A DNA stretch of 64,000 nucleotides from Chaenocephalus aceratus (Eukaryota > Chordata > Actinopteri > Perciformes > Channichthyidae). The stretch spans positions 1 through 64,000 of the forward strand of contig JAMFTG010000720.1 of NCBI GenBank assembly GCA_023974075.1. Reading direction: 5' to 3'. Shown here piece after piece: positions 1 through 12,222 of the stretch. The notes under the pieces are model-generated. The model ran no database searches and was not told the DNA's origin. It saw nothing but the letters and a program-made list of their open reading frames with translations. Position 1 is the stretch's first letter. Each line of letters begins with the position of its first letter. Both the position numbers and the translations under genes were made by a program.

Positions 1-280
<280 letters not shown>

Positions 281-617
281 CTATGCCGCTCACCGCTCAC
301 AGGGAGTGGATCCGAGGTCGTGTCTGAGTGTTCGGATGCACGTTGAGACGGTGAAGGTCCCGCAGACGCATTAGCCACTTTTCATTCCTTCCTCTCCTCC
401 TTCTCGTACCGAGGCCTCGGAGCTCAAGCTTCATTCTAATCACAGTTTACTTAGCGCCGTCCGCTACCGTCTGAGGCGGGTTAATTGAAGGGAGCTGCTG
501 TGGAAATGAGCTGGAGCTATCGATATGGACCAGAGCCCACTTATCTATCCACTGCAGCAGCTAAACATAGCTTCAATCACGCTAATGCATCCGTCTCAAA
601 GTACGCCTTAAACTGCG

Positions 618-619
<2 letters not shown>

Positions 620-649
<30 letters not shown>
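620..649. repeat. (AT)n microsatellite
   Basis: Fifteen alternating TA/AT dinucleotides without interruption; self-complementary. Confidence 0.97.
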
Positions 650-651
<2 letters not shown>

Positions 652-1282
652 CTGGAGAACAGAGATTTGATCTGCTTTTGTATGCTTAGCTTGCTTGTAG
701 CTGACATAATAACAATGTTACATTACCTGTGAACTAAGTGACTAAAGCTATGTGTGTTCTCTTGTGACACACACACCCTGTGTCTGCAGTCTGTTTCACC
801 TTCCAGTGCTTTTGGTTTGTTAGTTTCAGTTCACCATCACGGGTCTCATCAGCCTGTTCTCCAGCTGCAGCAGCAGATAGAGCGACCACAGTGATCACAG
901 TGATGCATTTAGCTAAACAGCAGATTCTTCGCTCAGTCAGGAGTGGAAGAATCTGAATGGTATCAGCGGTTAAAACAAATAGAGCACAACTGAAACATCA
1001 CATCTGAAACGATGTAATACACTTTCTGGGGATGCAGCTTGGGATGTGAGGAGTGAGGACACGGCTTGGAACGGGCATGTCGCCTTCTGTCCTGTCAGTG
1101 TTGGCAGGACATTAATTAAAATGTCGAACTCGGACTTCATTTTAAGGACATGTCGGCCAGGGGTGTAGAGCTATATTTTAAGCACCGGATTGGCAAAACA
1201 GGAGAGTGTGTGCACCAGTCTGCCTTGATCTATGAATTCATGTCCGTGACTCCACAGTATCTGCTGCCCACAGCTGTTTTAT

Positions 1283-1760
1283 AGCAAGTATGCTTCCAAG
1301 CCACGGCTTCGGAAAACGAAAAAGAATGGAACAGGCTAACAAGTGTGCCACTCCAACGGTTTCAACATAAAGTGTACCGAAAATAAATACCTCACGATGT
1401 CTATCTAATTATGAACTTGCTTTACTTTCACGGAACACATTTCTGGTGATAACAAACAAATGTAACAAAGTAACATATTTGCCAACACATGTTCTACGCC
1501 ACTACATACTTACATTTAAATGTGTGCTGCGTCGGTTCAGCCATTCTCCGCAAGGGTTTTTGAAATTGGTCCGTGCGCAAAGCATTGTGGGGATTTTAAG
1601 GACGCGAAGTCTACCCATGTGCAGCCTCGAAATTTCCCCCAAACCAAGGACGCGGCCTCGGTGGAATTCCAAGTATACTGGACATCCTGCTGCACCACTT
1701 GGTGACGTAGCATCCTTGAAATATTGGCTTGGAAGCCAGTATCCTCGAGATTGAGAAACG
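1283..1760 (+). mobile_element. Dispersed repeat family X, copy 1 (DNA-transposon-like)
   Basis: The stretch 1283-1592 matches 47363-47667 at roughly 90% identity. Shared blocks include GCTAACAAGTGTGCCACTC, TACCTCACGATGTCTATC and CGTGCGCAAAGCATTGTGGG. Both copies end near a TTGAGAAAC motif (1752 and 47691), with extra internal sequence here. No coding capacity is visible. The superfamily is not assigned. Confidence 0.75.
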
Positions 1761-2844
1761 GCCAGTGTGTGGAGTGGACCTGTCAGCACAGCTTACATTA
1801 GGGATGCTCCGATCGCCGATCCGATCGAGTGGGCGGGGCCTATGGGGATCTTCCATTTAAACTATACACACATGCTAATGTTTGTCAAAAATTGCTTTAT
1901 GACACTTTGTATGGGATCGATATTGTCGTGCAGCTTGGACAAAATACGGTTGAATTTATATTTTGCAACTAATGGGAGGAACTACTCCAAAAAAAACTTC
2001 TCCTAACATATAATTGCTCTATAAAGTTATTTTGCACACATATATTATGTCCTTTCAAAATGAGTTTCTGTCCAGCTGATGAAGTCTCTTTCATAATTAT
2101 TCACCAAGCGCAATATCTATCTCTTTAGCTGCTGAATATTCCACTTTCTTTCCGCAGCTAGTTGCTCATTTAGCCCGTTTGTCTTTTTGCTGAGCAGGTA
2201 TAGAGTGGAGCTTTCATTCGTCACGAACAATCAAACATCATGATGAGGTGTATTTCCTCTGCAGCGCTGGCAGTTTGAACAATCCAAAAACAACCCTGGA
2301 ATGTCTATTAATATAAACTTTATGTAAAAGCAATAAGATAAATCCCAGCCGGGCTCATTAGGCGGTGGGGAGTTCAGTTCATTCTGCCGCTTTCACTCAT
2401 TACCGAGGATTCGTGCGGAGGCTATTCATCCCAAATCATGCACTTCCATTCCTTCAAGCATAGTCGATTTACTTCATGATCTGTGAAATGAAAGATCTAT
2501 TTTGAACAGAAAGGAGCGCTCTCTTTAGCAGGTCTCCTAAAAGTCCTAATTTAATGTACTATATTTCAGTTTAAATTCCTAAAGAGCCATATACCCCGCA
2601 CTGAGCATTTAAGAAAAAGAAACGTGATTAACTTATAATCTGTTTGATCCCTGCAGAGTTCCCCGCTGAGTCTTGGGGCTTTACAATGTGAGTCCCTTCT
2701 GCTGAGCTTTAGTTCACGCATAACGAAGAACCAGAACAAGCACATGACTTATATAACTGCTGGCAAATTCACACCTCAATTATTAAATTGTCCTCGACTG
2801 CATGTAGGTGTTTAAGATGAGACACATGGTGACGCAGCCTTAGT

Positions 2845-3936
2845 TAGAGGGGACATATTCTGTTCATTGTCAGTATGTTGTGTCTCTACTTTAAAGAGTC
2901 CTCTCCTGCTGATGTTCAGGTGTATATCAGTATGTAGTGTCTCTACTTTAAAGAGTCCTCTCCTGCTGATGTTCAGGTGTATATCAGTATGTAGTGTCTC
3001 TACTTTAAAGAGTCCTCTCCTGCTGATGTTCAGGTGTATATCAGTATGTAGTGTCTCTACTTTAAAGAGTCCTCTCCTGCTGATGTTCAGGTGTATATCA
3101 GTATGTAGTGTCTCTACTTTAAAGAGTCCTCTCCTGCTGATGTTCAGGTGTATATCAGTATGTAGTGTCTCTACTTTAAAGAGTCCTCTCCTGCTGATGT
3201 TCAGGTGTATATCAGTATGGAGTGTCTCTACTTTAAAGAGTCCTCTCCTGCTGATGTTCAGTTGTATATCAGTATGTAGTGTCTCTACTTTAAAGAGTCC
3301 TCTCCTGCTGATGTTCAGGTGTATATCAGTATGTAGAGTCTCTACTTTAAAGAGTCCTCTCCTGCTGATGTTCAGGTGTATATCAGTATGTAGTGTCTCT
3401 ACTTTAAAGAGTCCTCTCCTGCTGATGTTCAGGTGTATATCAGTATGTAGTGTCTCTACTTTAAAGAGTCCTCTCCTGCTGATGTTCAGGTGTATATCAG
3501 TATGTAGTGTCTCTACTTTAAAGAGTCCTCTCCTGCTGATGTTCAGGTGTATATCAGTATGGAGTGTCTCTACTTTAAAGAGTCCTCTCCTGCTGATGTT
3601 CAGTTGTATATCAGTATGTAGTGTCTCTACTTTAAAGAGTCCTCTCCTGCTGATGTTCAGGTGTATATCAGTATGTAGAGTCTCTACTTTAAAGAGTCCT
3701 CTCCTGCTGATGTTCAGGTGTATATCAGTATGTAGTGTCTCTACTTTAAAGAGTCCTCTCCTGCTGATGTTCAGGTGTATATCAGTATGTAGTGTCTCTA
3801 CTTTAAAGAGTCCTCTCCTGCTGATGTTCAGGTGTATGTAGTGTCTCAACTTTAACGTTAGCTGGCCGGTTCTGTTGTGATTGGTCACCCGCTTAGAGAT
3901 GTCCCGCCCCTTAGCCTATCAAGTACAATGTGTCCA
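2845..3936 (+). mobile_element. Mobile-element remnant carrying 57-bp minisatellite array I
   Basis: About 17 tandem copies of a 57-bp unit run from about 2871 to 3838. The left end (GGGGACATATTCTG after TTAGAG) is a diverged terminal unit. The right side (about 3856-3936) contains GATTGGTCACCCGCTTAGAG and CCCCTTAGCCTATCA, which match, in reverse complement, the tail beside array II (25744-25810) and the copy at 19986-20168. The unit is 19 codons long, which keeps several frames open by chance. An internal 6-unit (342-bp) duplication is visible. Confidence 0.85.
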
Positions 3937-4509
3937 ATGGAGGCGTTTCAGGCAGCGGGGGAATGTGTGGGAGAGTAACTGGCGGGAATTTGGAGATGTT
4001 AGCGTTTTCTGACCGTGCACTAAAACCTTTAACACGCTACAGGAAAGGGAAAACTCCCAAAGAACACAATAAAACTTTAAATTCCCTGCAGCGTCCCGTT
4101 TGTTTGAGCTCTCCATTTGGCTCCCGTAATACTGACCTAGTTCAGTGTTGATTCTGAGTTGGTCTCAGTTGGCGGGCTCCTCTGAATATTGGGTCACAAC
4201 TTTGTCCCACTGGCCTATTGTCCCGGGAAGGCAATTAATCAATTCTAGATAATGATCTGCCGTGGCTCCTCTCGGGCATGAAAGCAATCCCTTTGGGAGA
4301 GAAGAGAAATAAATAAAGACGTGGATCAGACGGATGCTCTTCTTACTTCTAGACATTTAGGCAACCTTCTAACTTGGGCAGTGCGGTCAGAGAAGAGGAG
4401 GAGGAGGATGAGGCCAGTGACACCCAGCAGGGGGTCTCCTGGCACCCTCACATACAGTATACTCAGTCTATGCCAAGAGAGGGACGTCTCTTTGAAAACA
4501 AAATACTCT

Positions 4510-4939
4510 CACTGGAAAAAATGCTGCTCCAAAAACAAGTTAAACAATAATGAAACAAGTCAATCTGCCGATAGATCGATTGAACATTTGCTTGGTAAGA
4601 TGTTTAGATAAATCAGATCTTGTAATTAGCTGGGAGAACTTTGAACTATGTGTGACCAGAATCAGGAGTTGTTGTGCTACAATATAAGCCTCAAAAGTTG
4701 TCTGTTATCTGATGTTCGTTGGTGATTTTCCAATAAATATGCGAAAGAAAATAAGTTTCATCCGAGATACGACTCAAAATAAGATGTTTTGACTTAACAA
4801 GAGGAGGCATCGTCTAAAAACAAGACCGATATCTCACTGCAGTGTCACTCCTGAAGTTACTGTGTCTTACATCAGGTGGTAAGACATCCTGAATAGATAT
4901 AAGACACATCTACTCGGCAAGATTTGAGTTGTTGTAGTG
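4510..4939 (+). mobile_element. CACTG-ended repeat, copy 1
   Basis: It begins CACTGGAAAAAATGCTGC and ends with TTGTTGTAGTG, and is homologous to 30197-30706, which ends ACAGTG. The two copies share blocks such as GAACATTTGCTTGGT. The short inverted CACTG ends suggest a non-autonomous DNA transposon. No protein is encoded. Confidence 0.7.
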
Positions 4940-6021
4940 CTTAACAAGAGCCAGTGCTACTCCGGTGGCTGAGCAGCATGTGTGTGTGTTCCTGCCTGAG
5001 TGTTTGCAGAGCAGTCGTGCCGTGCCGCCGCCTGCATCCACAATCAAGCCCTCGGCACCGCCATCAACAGGAATCTAATGGGCCGGTGGGAGTACAAAGG
5101 GGGAGGTGGAGAGTGCTGCAAACTTTCTGGTGCAAAAGATATAGAGGGGGAGAGAAGAGAGACAGCCATTGACATGCTAATGGCGTCCTCAGCCCTTCTC
5201 CAATGAGCCCTTGGTGGGCAAGCCGGTCGCCATGTTTTACACAATAAACAAACAACGATGAGGTTAAAGGCTTGTTGTGCGTGCCTACAGTATTAGCAAC
5301 AGTCGGTTCTTGCGTAACTGTTTTGTCGCGTCTGCAGCTGACTGCCTTTCGGCCTCTTTCTCATCTCTGTTTTCTTGTTTTTGGTCTCCTAGGCGACGGA
5401 GTGGGCACCGGACGAGGACACCCGGCGGTCGTGTCAGAGCAAAGGCAAAACAGAGGTAACCTCCATCCCGCGCCCAATTGCAACACAGAGAGGCCATCTT
5501 GATATCTGCTGCTGCTCCTCACGGGAGGCTCGGCACAGAAAACTGCTTCTTCTGGCGCTGAGCGGAAAAGGGAGAGAGGGAGAGGGGAAGAGGGGAAGAG
5601 GGGAAGATAGTGAGACACGCATAAGGACTTCCTTTCAAATATGTCTGATGAACAACTGTCACAGCGTCCTTCCTTTGTTTCCATCAAGCCACTGAGACGC
5701 TTTAACAGACAGACGCGATATCTTTTGTTAACTTGTTGTGATGCCTTGTATGGCTCTCGATGATGTATTGATATTGTGCGACTCGCGTTTAATTAAAATA
5801 ATGCACACACATTCAACACAGAAAATAGGCCTTTACAATAGCATTCTTCCTTTCTTTGAGTAGGATAATACAACTGACGGATAAGTACGTTCGCACAGGT
5901 TGCTCATTTCTGTGTCTCCTAAGAGGCCGGGAAATATAGTCCTTTCTAATTTCCACTACAGACGTCACGATCGAGCAACAACATTTGGCCTTTTCACAAA
6001 AACGAAACACTGCCTCTAACA

Positions 6022-6485
6022 CAGGGGTGTCAAACTCAAGGCCCGGGGGCCAAATCCGGCCCGCGACTTCATTTCATGCGGCCCCTCAAGAGATTGCAAA
6101 GAATATAATGTTTATTATACGGTTACATGCCGATTTACAGAAGCACCTTGCCTATAAACTACATATCCCACAATGCATCTGAAAGTTGAATTTGACTTAT
6201 TTTCTTCAAAATATTAATTTTTTCTCAGAATTAGATTTTTTTTAAATCATTTTGTAACATTCTCACTGAAGAGACTTGCAATGATTTGCCCTAGACTTCT
6301 GCTTTCAGACGTAGTATCCGATAATAGTCCAATGCAGAGGCAATAATGTCATAGAATACATTATTTTATATATATTATATATTTATATATGTATTTTGAT
6401 ATATAGTCTTAAAGTTACAACCGGCCCTTTGAGTGCAACCATAATGCTGATGTGGCCCGCGATGAAATTGAGTTTGACAACCCTG
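6022..6485 (+). mobile_element. Non-autonomous hAT element, copy 1
   Basis: Terminal inverted repeats are CAGGGGTGTCAAACTCAAGG and TGAGTTTGACAACCCTG. It is flanked by an 8-bp target duplication, CTCTAACA (6014-6021) and CTCGAACA (6486-6493), 7 of 8 matching. The interior has GGCCCGCG-type segments and AT-rich sequence without a transposase. A second copy lies at 30712-31210. Confidence 0.9.
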
Positions 6486-6987
6486 CTCGAACACATCGAC
6501 GCATCAACTGGTGTAGCTTATGTTGTGAGTATCTGATTGCAGCGTGACATGTATCTCCCTCTGTGCCGTCAGAGCGAGGGGTGAGATCTAACACACAAAA
6601 CAATCGATTCTTATGGAGACCTGCTTCCCTGCATTCGCATCGGACACAAAGCGCCACCGTTTCCCAGGAACTTAAACCGTTTCAACACCAATACATCGAT
6701 TTCACGCCTTTTGTTAAAACAGATTTGACTGTTTTTCCAGAAACACACGCTGCGGCGCCTCAGTCGATGTCACACATAGGCTTCCATTCAGCTGCAAACA
6801 CGTTCCTTGCGTCTGAACAATGGCCATGCCAGAGGGACATGTGCAGACTCTGAATTGCTTTTGGTTGTGTGCCGGTCTGATACCAGAGGACCGGCTCTAT
6901 TGTTCTTCTCAGAGAATATGTATCCTGCCTCCTCAGCTTTTCTCTGCTCCTCTGTAACTTTCTGAAAGCTTGTTTTCGTCTCGGCAG

Positions 6988-7086
6988 ATTGAATGTCAAA
7001 ACTACATCAGAGTCCTGCTGGTGAACAAGACCGAGGTCATGTCCTGCGGAACCAATGCTTTCCAGCCCCAATGCATCACCAGAGAG
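6988..7086 (+). CDS. sema5b: sema5b exon, N-terminal half of sema domain
   Basis: The exon follows a pyrimidine-rich tract and CAG acceptor and ends at a GAG|GTACGG donor. It encodes 33 codons in phase 0, opening IECQNYIRVLLV and containing CGTNAFQPQC, the conserved early-blade sema motif with its two cysteines. NKT is a potential N-glycosylation site. It joins in frame to the exon at 8053. A long (TG)n tract begins only about 10 nt beyond the donor. Preceding sema-domain exons are not recognisable in 1-6987, so they are probably upstream of the window. Confidence 0.93.
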
Positions 7087-7094
7087 GTACGGAT

Positions 7095-7095
<1 letters not shown>

Positions 7096-7148
<53 letters not shown>

Positions 7149-7170
7149 GTGTGTGTGCGTGTGTGCGCGT
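7096..7170 (+). repeat. (TG)n microsatellite beside a splice donor
   Basis: A near-perfect TG tract with a few CG steps at its 3' end. It begins about 10 nt after the donor of exon 6988-7086, so the pre-mRNA carries a UG tract next to the 5' splice site. Confidence 0.97.
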
Positions 7171-8052
7171 ACATGTACACACTGCAGCCCTCAGGTCCTT
7201 TGTCTTTTCCAAACCACTGTTCCTTAACCTCCGTAAGAAAGGACTGGGATTCAGGAAAGATGTGGAGGAGAATTCATCCGGACTTGTGGAAAAGAGACTG
7301 CACTTATTTATGATGCAGCGATCGATGGTATTGATGTGTGTCTGCTGTGAGGAAACGACAATCTTTCTGCGGATGGACTCCTAAAATCACTTCCAGATAT
7401 TTTGCCCTGTTGGGGTTTATAAACGTGGACAACGGTGATAAATATATTACTTTAGTACCAAGGTTTAAATGAAAAGGAACAAATAAACGAAATGGTTGCT
7501 CACACTCCGTATCGCTTGTGTTAATCCACATCAATCCTATTAGTGTCATGTTTGTATAATATTTGAATGAATAATACATCGGCCAAATGTACTTCTGTGC
7601 ATATCGCCATTTAAACATGTTGAATTAGCAAATAAACAGCTTAAGAAACTCCATCCAACTTCTTTAAAGATTGTACAACTATATTAAGTGTCACCTTAAT
7701 AGTTCTCCTTTTGGTTTACCGTATTGTTCAAAACATATAAGCACCTTAGCAAGACATGGCATCATTTGGACAATCCTTAATAACTAGCAAGGAACCACTC
7801 GGAAGGAATAACAAGGAATTGTAGGACGGCGTTCTTTCCTTTCCTTTTGTAAAGCATGAACTACTGTATCCTACGCTAAAGGAGACAATAAAGGAAGCAT
7901 TACAGCTCCTTTCCTATTTCCTAGAGAATTCCAACAGCTCTTTTCATGACCGAGACTTAGCTACTTAGGGGTCACTTCCTATATGTTAAGTAAAAGAAAG
8001 AAACAAAACAACCGTATTTCCCTTTTCCTCTCCGTCTCCTCCTCGACATCAG
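7171..8052 (+). other. Rest of 966-bp intron
   Basis: Unique-looking AT-rich sequence between the TG tract and the polypyrimidine tract before 8053. No gene or repeat was recognised. Confidence 0.7.
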
Positions 8053-8266
8053 GTGGGGAACCTGAGCAGCGTGCTGGAGCGCGTGAACGGCGTGGCTCGC
8101 TGTCCGTACGATCCGCGCCACAACTCCACGGCGGTGGTGACGGAGAGCGGAGAGCTGTACGCCGCCACCGTCATCGACTTCTCCGGCCGGGACCCCGTCA
8201 TCTACCGCAGCCTGGGAGGCATGCCCCCCCTCCGGACCGCACAGTACAACTCCAAGTGGCTCAACG
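8053..8266 (+). CDS. sema5b: sema5b exon, sema domain
   Basis: 214 bp, preceded by a pyrimidine tract and CAG and followed by the strong donor G|GTAAGT. It starts in phase 0 and ends in phase 1. It encodes VGNLSSVLERVNGVARCPYD, then HNSTAV, GELYAATVIDFSGRDPVIYR and RTAQYNSKWLN. The GELYAAT and IYRSLG blocks are sema-propeller hallmarks. NLS and NST are possible N-glycosylation sites. The exon is far more GC-rich than the flanking introns. A degenerate copy of its last 30 bases appears at about 9284 (see findings). Confidence 0.96.
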
Positions 8267-9189
8267 GTAAGTGAGCAGAGCTAGCATTGCGGAGCTAACG
8301 TCCTGCTGTAACTCCACAACAAACCGTGGAGGAAATTCTTAAGAGAAACTTAACATGGACAAAGTTTGTCTTTTGTTATATTTAATAAAGTAATAAAGAA
8401 AGTCAATATACAAGTGGAATCCATCTCAAATGCAGGAACAGAGCTACTTCCTCCTCAGAGGATAAGCTCTGCACCCCGCACACAGGAGAATATCCAACTG
8501 GTCCACCCTTAAAGTCCCGTAGGCATCATCTAAACATCCCCACCTTAAACCCCTCGTTCTTAACCATTTGCAAATCCACCTTTTACTCTTCCTTTGCCTC
8601 CTGAACCCTCAGCATGTGTCTCTGTTAAACGCATACAAGACTACAAATACAATTGCGTATTGTAAGAGACAATCAGAGTCAGAGGTCGCGTTAACCGAAT
8701 ATTTTTTTTTTAACAATGACGTACAAATCTGAAAGCAGTGCCGTACAGATCATTGAAATGTCTGTGAGTTTTGGCTTTACGCCGTGCCCGCTCCCGCGAG
8801 GTGCAGCAGCCATGCACAACACGGCGCATGTGAACTGCCCCCCCCCCTCGTCAGAGTTGTGTAAAGGCCGACGGGTAATTCTGGATTTTGACGGAAGTTT
8901 TACGATCCTGTCTGTCAAAATGACGGGCAGCGGAAAAAGTCTGGCGCGACCTCTGATCAGAGAATAAGACTACGTTTTAAATGATATGATAATTTGACGA
9001 CACAAACTAAACAAGTTTTACGAATGCCTTAGGATTCACTAACGAACACCGTGTGGTTTGCAAATACAAAACACCATCTACAAACGAATGCATTACGTTT
9101 TGCAAATAAAAACCGTATCTATCAAACAGACATGTTTCTAATACATCTTGTTTCAGAGACAAAGTCAGCATCTAGTCCGACAGAATAAG

Positions 9190-9650
9190 TCATGTGATGC
9201 GGTTTGAACTCTTTCCAAATCCACACAAGGTTAATGTTGAATCAGACAATCTCTGGAAACTCCCGCTGTGACTTCAAACATGTCCAAGTGGCTCAACGAT
9301 ACGAGGGCAGAGCGAGAAACACGTTTGAAGTGCGTGGACTCGCACTTAAAATGGTGTTAAGTATTGAGGCGATTTGGTGCCTCATTGGTGCGAATGTGAG
9401 GTACTTCCTTTGAGTACTTCTTCATGCTAAGTTATACTTTACTCGACTTGTATCAAAGGCAGATTGTAATGGTTGAGTTACAGCTCGTTCAGTGTTTCAC
9501 CGCGTCAGTGTTTATTCTAAATGTGAGGACTCTAATCCATCAGAACAAGTCGTCTGATTGGGTTTCAACGCTTTCCAAATCCACACGAGTTTAATGTTGT
9601 CTCAAATAATCTTAGAAAATTCCCGCTGTGACTTCAATCGTTCCCCCTGG
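9190..9650 (+). repeat. Diverged direct repeat, two copies about 360 bp apart
   Basis: 9207-9275 and 9564-9633 share CTTTCCAAATCCACAC, TTAATGTTG and CCCGCTGTGACTTCAA. The first copy runs on into a segment resembling the end of exon 8053-8266 (see findings). Otherwise unassigned. Confidence 0.75.
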
Positions 9651-10443
9651 CCTGCCTGCGGCGGCAGATGGGCGGAATGTTTGAGCAACGCTTCTGTTAC
9701 TGCCAAGACGGATCAATCTGACAGCGGTGTTTTCAGAGGATAACAAAGACTGTTTGGATTTGGAGTCGTGTGGACGCCATGGTACAGGTATTAGTGGAAT
9801 GCATAGACTGGCGGAGGACATGCTCTCAATCCCGCTGGTGTGGGTGTCAATAATCTCCCTCCTGCTGACGCTGTGCCTTTCCCCCTGAACACACCGCAGC
9901 AGAAACCCATTCACACACACGCCCTGACGGCAGCAGAAATGCAGATGGACCTTCCTCGGGAGGAGGCGGGGAGATTACTGGATTCATGGCGGGGCGCAGG
10001 AAAGACGAGTGGGAGTTATTTCAGGCGTTCATCTTTCTGGAAGTAAAGGTCAACGTCCCGTTCTGCATCACAGACACTGATAGGTGGCACTTTGAAGGCT
10101 TCTGGTTGCATTTCCAGAAGATAAGGGACTGTTAGAAAAGATATTAGTCTTTTGTTTAAAATAAAGTCTACGCTCTGGATGTCAAATCTTAGTTGCGTTT
10201 GGATTAATACCATTGTGACGGAGCGGATCACAGAGTGACTGACTCCGCCGCTGACAGCCGTAGCGGCGACACACACACACACATACACACCAAACATTTC
10301 CTGCTCTCTTCCGTTCGTCAATAAATCAGGTTAAATCATCACTAAAACGTCCACCTTTTCCCCTTCCTTTCTGTAGCGTGACCACAAGTGCACGCTTGTG
10401 AGTCTACAATTATTTCAACATACCTTTAACTATATTACACCAT

Positions 10444-10930
10444 ACTTACGTGGGGGGCGGAGTTTCACCGCCGTCCCCCCAGCAAAGGGAAGGTGGAAAA
10501 GACGGAGATTTAAATAGGATGCAATTTATTATTTATTTTGTGTTTATTAATTATGGGGAATGACTGTTGAGACGTAGTTAACCTGTGTATGTTTGGTTCA
10601 GATAGTTTCCTCATGTTTGAGGAAATTACATTTATGTTGACAATGTGGTTTGGAGATAATTGTGTAACCGGTTGCCGGTAAGCCTGTGGGGAGGGGCTAT
10701 GGGGAGGGGCTATGGGTACAAAAGGGACGGTGCTGGCCCTGGAAGAGTTATTCGGGAGATGGTTGCAGTGAAGGCAACAGCTAGAATGTGTTTACTCCAG
10801 GAGTAATAGACAACCAAATTTGGTAACTTTGATTTTGTTTATTTAATAATATATGTTATAAATAAAGTTTTGGAGCTTAAATCATCCGACTAAGCCTATG
10901 TTTTCAACGGACAAATAGAACCCCGTCACA
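10444..10930 (+). mobile_element. Solo LTR of an LTR retrotransposon
   Basis: A 487-bp unit flanked by the 5-bp duplication ACCAT (10439-10443 and 10931-10935). It ends CCCCGTCACA. Inside are a GGGTACAAAAGGG promoter-like box (about 10714) and an ATAAATAAAG polyadenylation-like signal (about 10859), in LTR order. A short direct repeat GGGGAGGGGCTATGGG lies upstream of the box. The expected 5' TG appears mutated. No internal gag/pol is present. A gypsy-like origin is a guess. Confidence 0.7.
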
Positions 10931-11902
10931 ACCATCCAATGCTATTCTTCTGTTTGTGCACTCATTTCAACCTTCGAAAGAAAACACCTGGTACAAAAGC
11001 AGTGAGCAAACATAACATGATAGCGCCGTACACCCAGGTGGAGATAACAAGGAGGTTGATCTGCGGAAAAGAAAACATAAGAAAACGTAGCTATACGGCC
11101 AGAGCTTTGTTGAGATGTTCTGAGCAGAAGTGAACTCAAACTGCAATCAGCTCTCTCGTTGAGTCACGCCGTCGGCTGCAACTATTCGCCGGCATACTCC
11201 ACAGATCGATGAAACATGAAATTGGTCTTTGTGGTCTTTCGTCGCTCTGAGTTTCTACGTTTCTGAGTACACGAGTGGGTTCTGCCCTCAGTCGGTCAGG
11301 CTAACCCAACATATTGGCTACAGTCACGACTTCTTTCAATCATAGCATCTACTTTCTACACATGAGAGGGATACACGAGATATTTCCTACGTAGTAACAC
11401 TAGAGAAACTTGAGACCATGTTGCGGTGCAGCTTCAAACTCTATTCTGATCTAATCTACAGACCCTTAACGTTGTGTGACTGCGTCTTGAGTAGAAATGT
11501 GTTGGGCCATCAGTGACGGTGTTGAAAGGGGTGGACCATCGAGTAGTTTAGACGCTCAATCAGGATCAGACTCGAGGGTTAACCAGTCTGCCTGTCCCTG
11601 CAGTAAATAATCACACCTCACAGACCCCCGAGCTTTACCCAACGGAACGACAGAAGGGCAGGAGTGATTCTGCTGCAGCAAGGTGCATGTGTGCGAGAGG
11701 AAATGAAACTTTTACAACAGCTTTGACATTTTCTAATTGCTTGTTCTGTCTGACCAGCGCTCCAAAACATATCGACTTCACAAAGAAACTGAGAAGCATA
11801 TTATAACAGAAAACTAAAAAAGCTTGCCGTTCTCTGCTTGATTAAAGACTTAACTGACGGATCCATCATCAGAGGTGTTGTGGTAATTCGTTGTCTTGTG
11901 AC

Positions 11903-12222
11903 TACCGTACTTTTCGGACTATAAGTCGCGACTTTTTTCCCCATTTTTGTGTACAGCTAACGGCCACTAGGGAACCTCCTGAATCTATGGATTTTACAGG
12001 TAAAATTAACCACCTTAACTCTACGGGCTCTAGGACCGGTCCGCGCCCGCCACCTTTAAGCGGCGGGCTCCAGCAGGAAAAGCTGGAGGCGGAAAAGAGT
12101 GAGACAGGTAGCGCGCCAAAGTGAAAGTGGAACCGAGAGACAGAACGAGAGCAAGACAGACGGACAGTTTTAGCTGCTGCGGCTCATATGCAGGCGCGCT
12201 TTATAGTCCGGAAAGTACGGTA
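11903..12222 (+). mobile_element. Short inverted-repeat element, copy 1
   Basis: Ends are TACCGTACTTTTCGGACTATA and TATAGTCCGGAAAGTACGGTA, nearly perfect inverted repeats with TA at each border. The interior shares GGACCGGTCCGCGCCCGCCA and TTCCTGCTGG-type blocks, in reverse orientation, with 57904-58198. It is 320 bp and non-coding, so it is a MITE. Confidence 0.9.

Larger units (their letters stand above)
281..6987 (+). other. Intron upstream of first visible exon, mostly repeats
   Basis: No exon of the N-terminal sema domain is recognisable here. Besides the repeats listed separately (620-649, 1283-1760, 2845-3936, 4510-4939, 6022-6485) the stretches 650-1282, 1761-2844, 3937-4509, 4940-6021 and 6486-6987 show no open frame with recognisable protein. 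At about 1799-1830 TTAGGGATGCTCCGATC looks like an hAT end, but no partner end was found. Confidence 0.6.

Noticed and set aside
2812..3888. Long open frames on both strands made of a 19-residue repeat (such as ISRRGLFKVETLHTD)
   Set aside because: The unit is 57 bp, a multiple of three, so open frames follow automatically. Both strands are open and the same sequence is frame-broken (55-bp units) in array II.
4980..5160. GC-richer stretch after TTTGCAG considered as an upstream sema exon
   Set aside because: Translations do not match sema-domain sequence before IECQNYIRV and no suitable donor in phase 0 was found.
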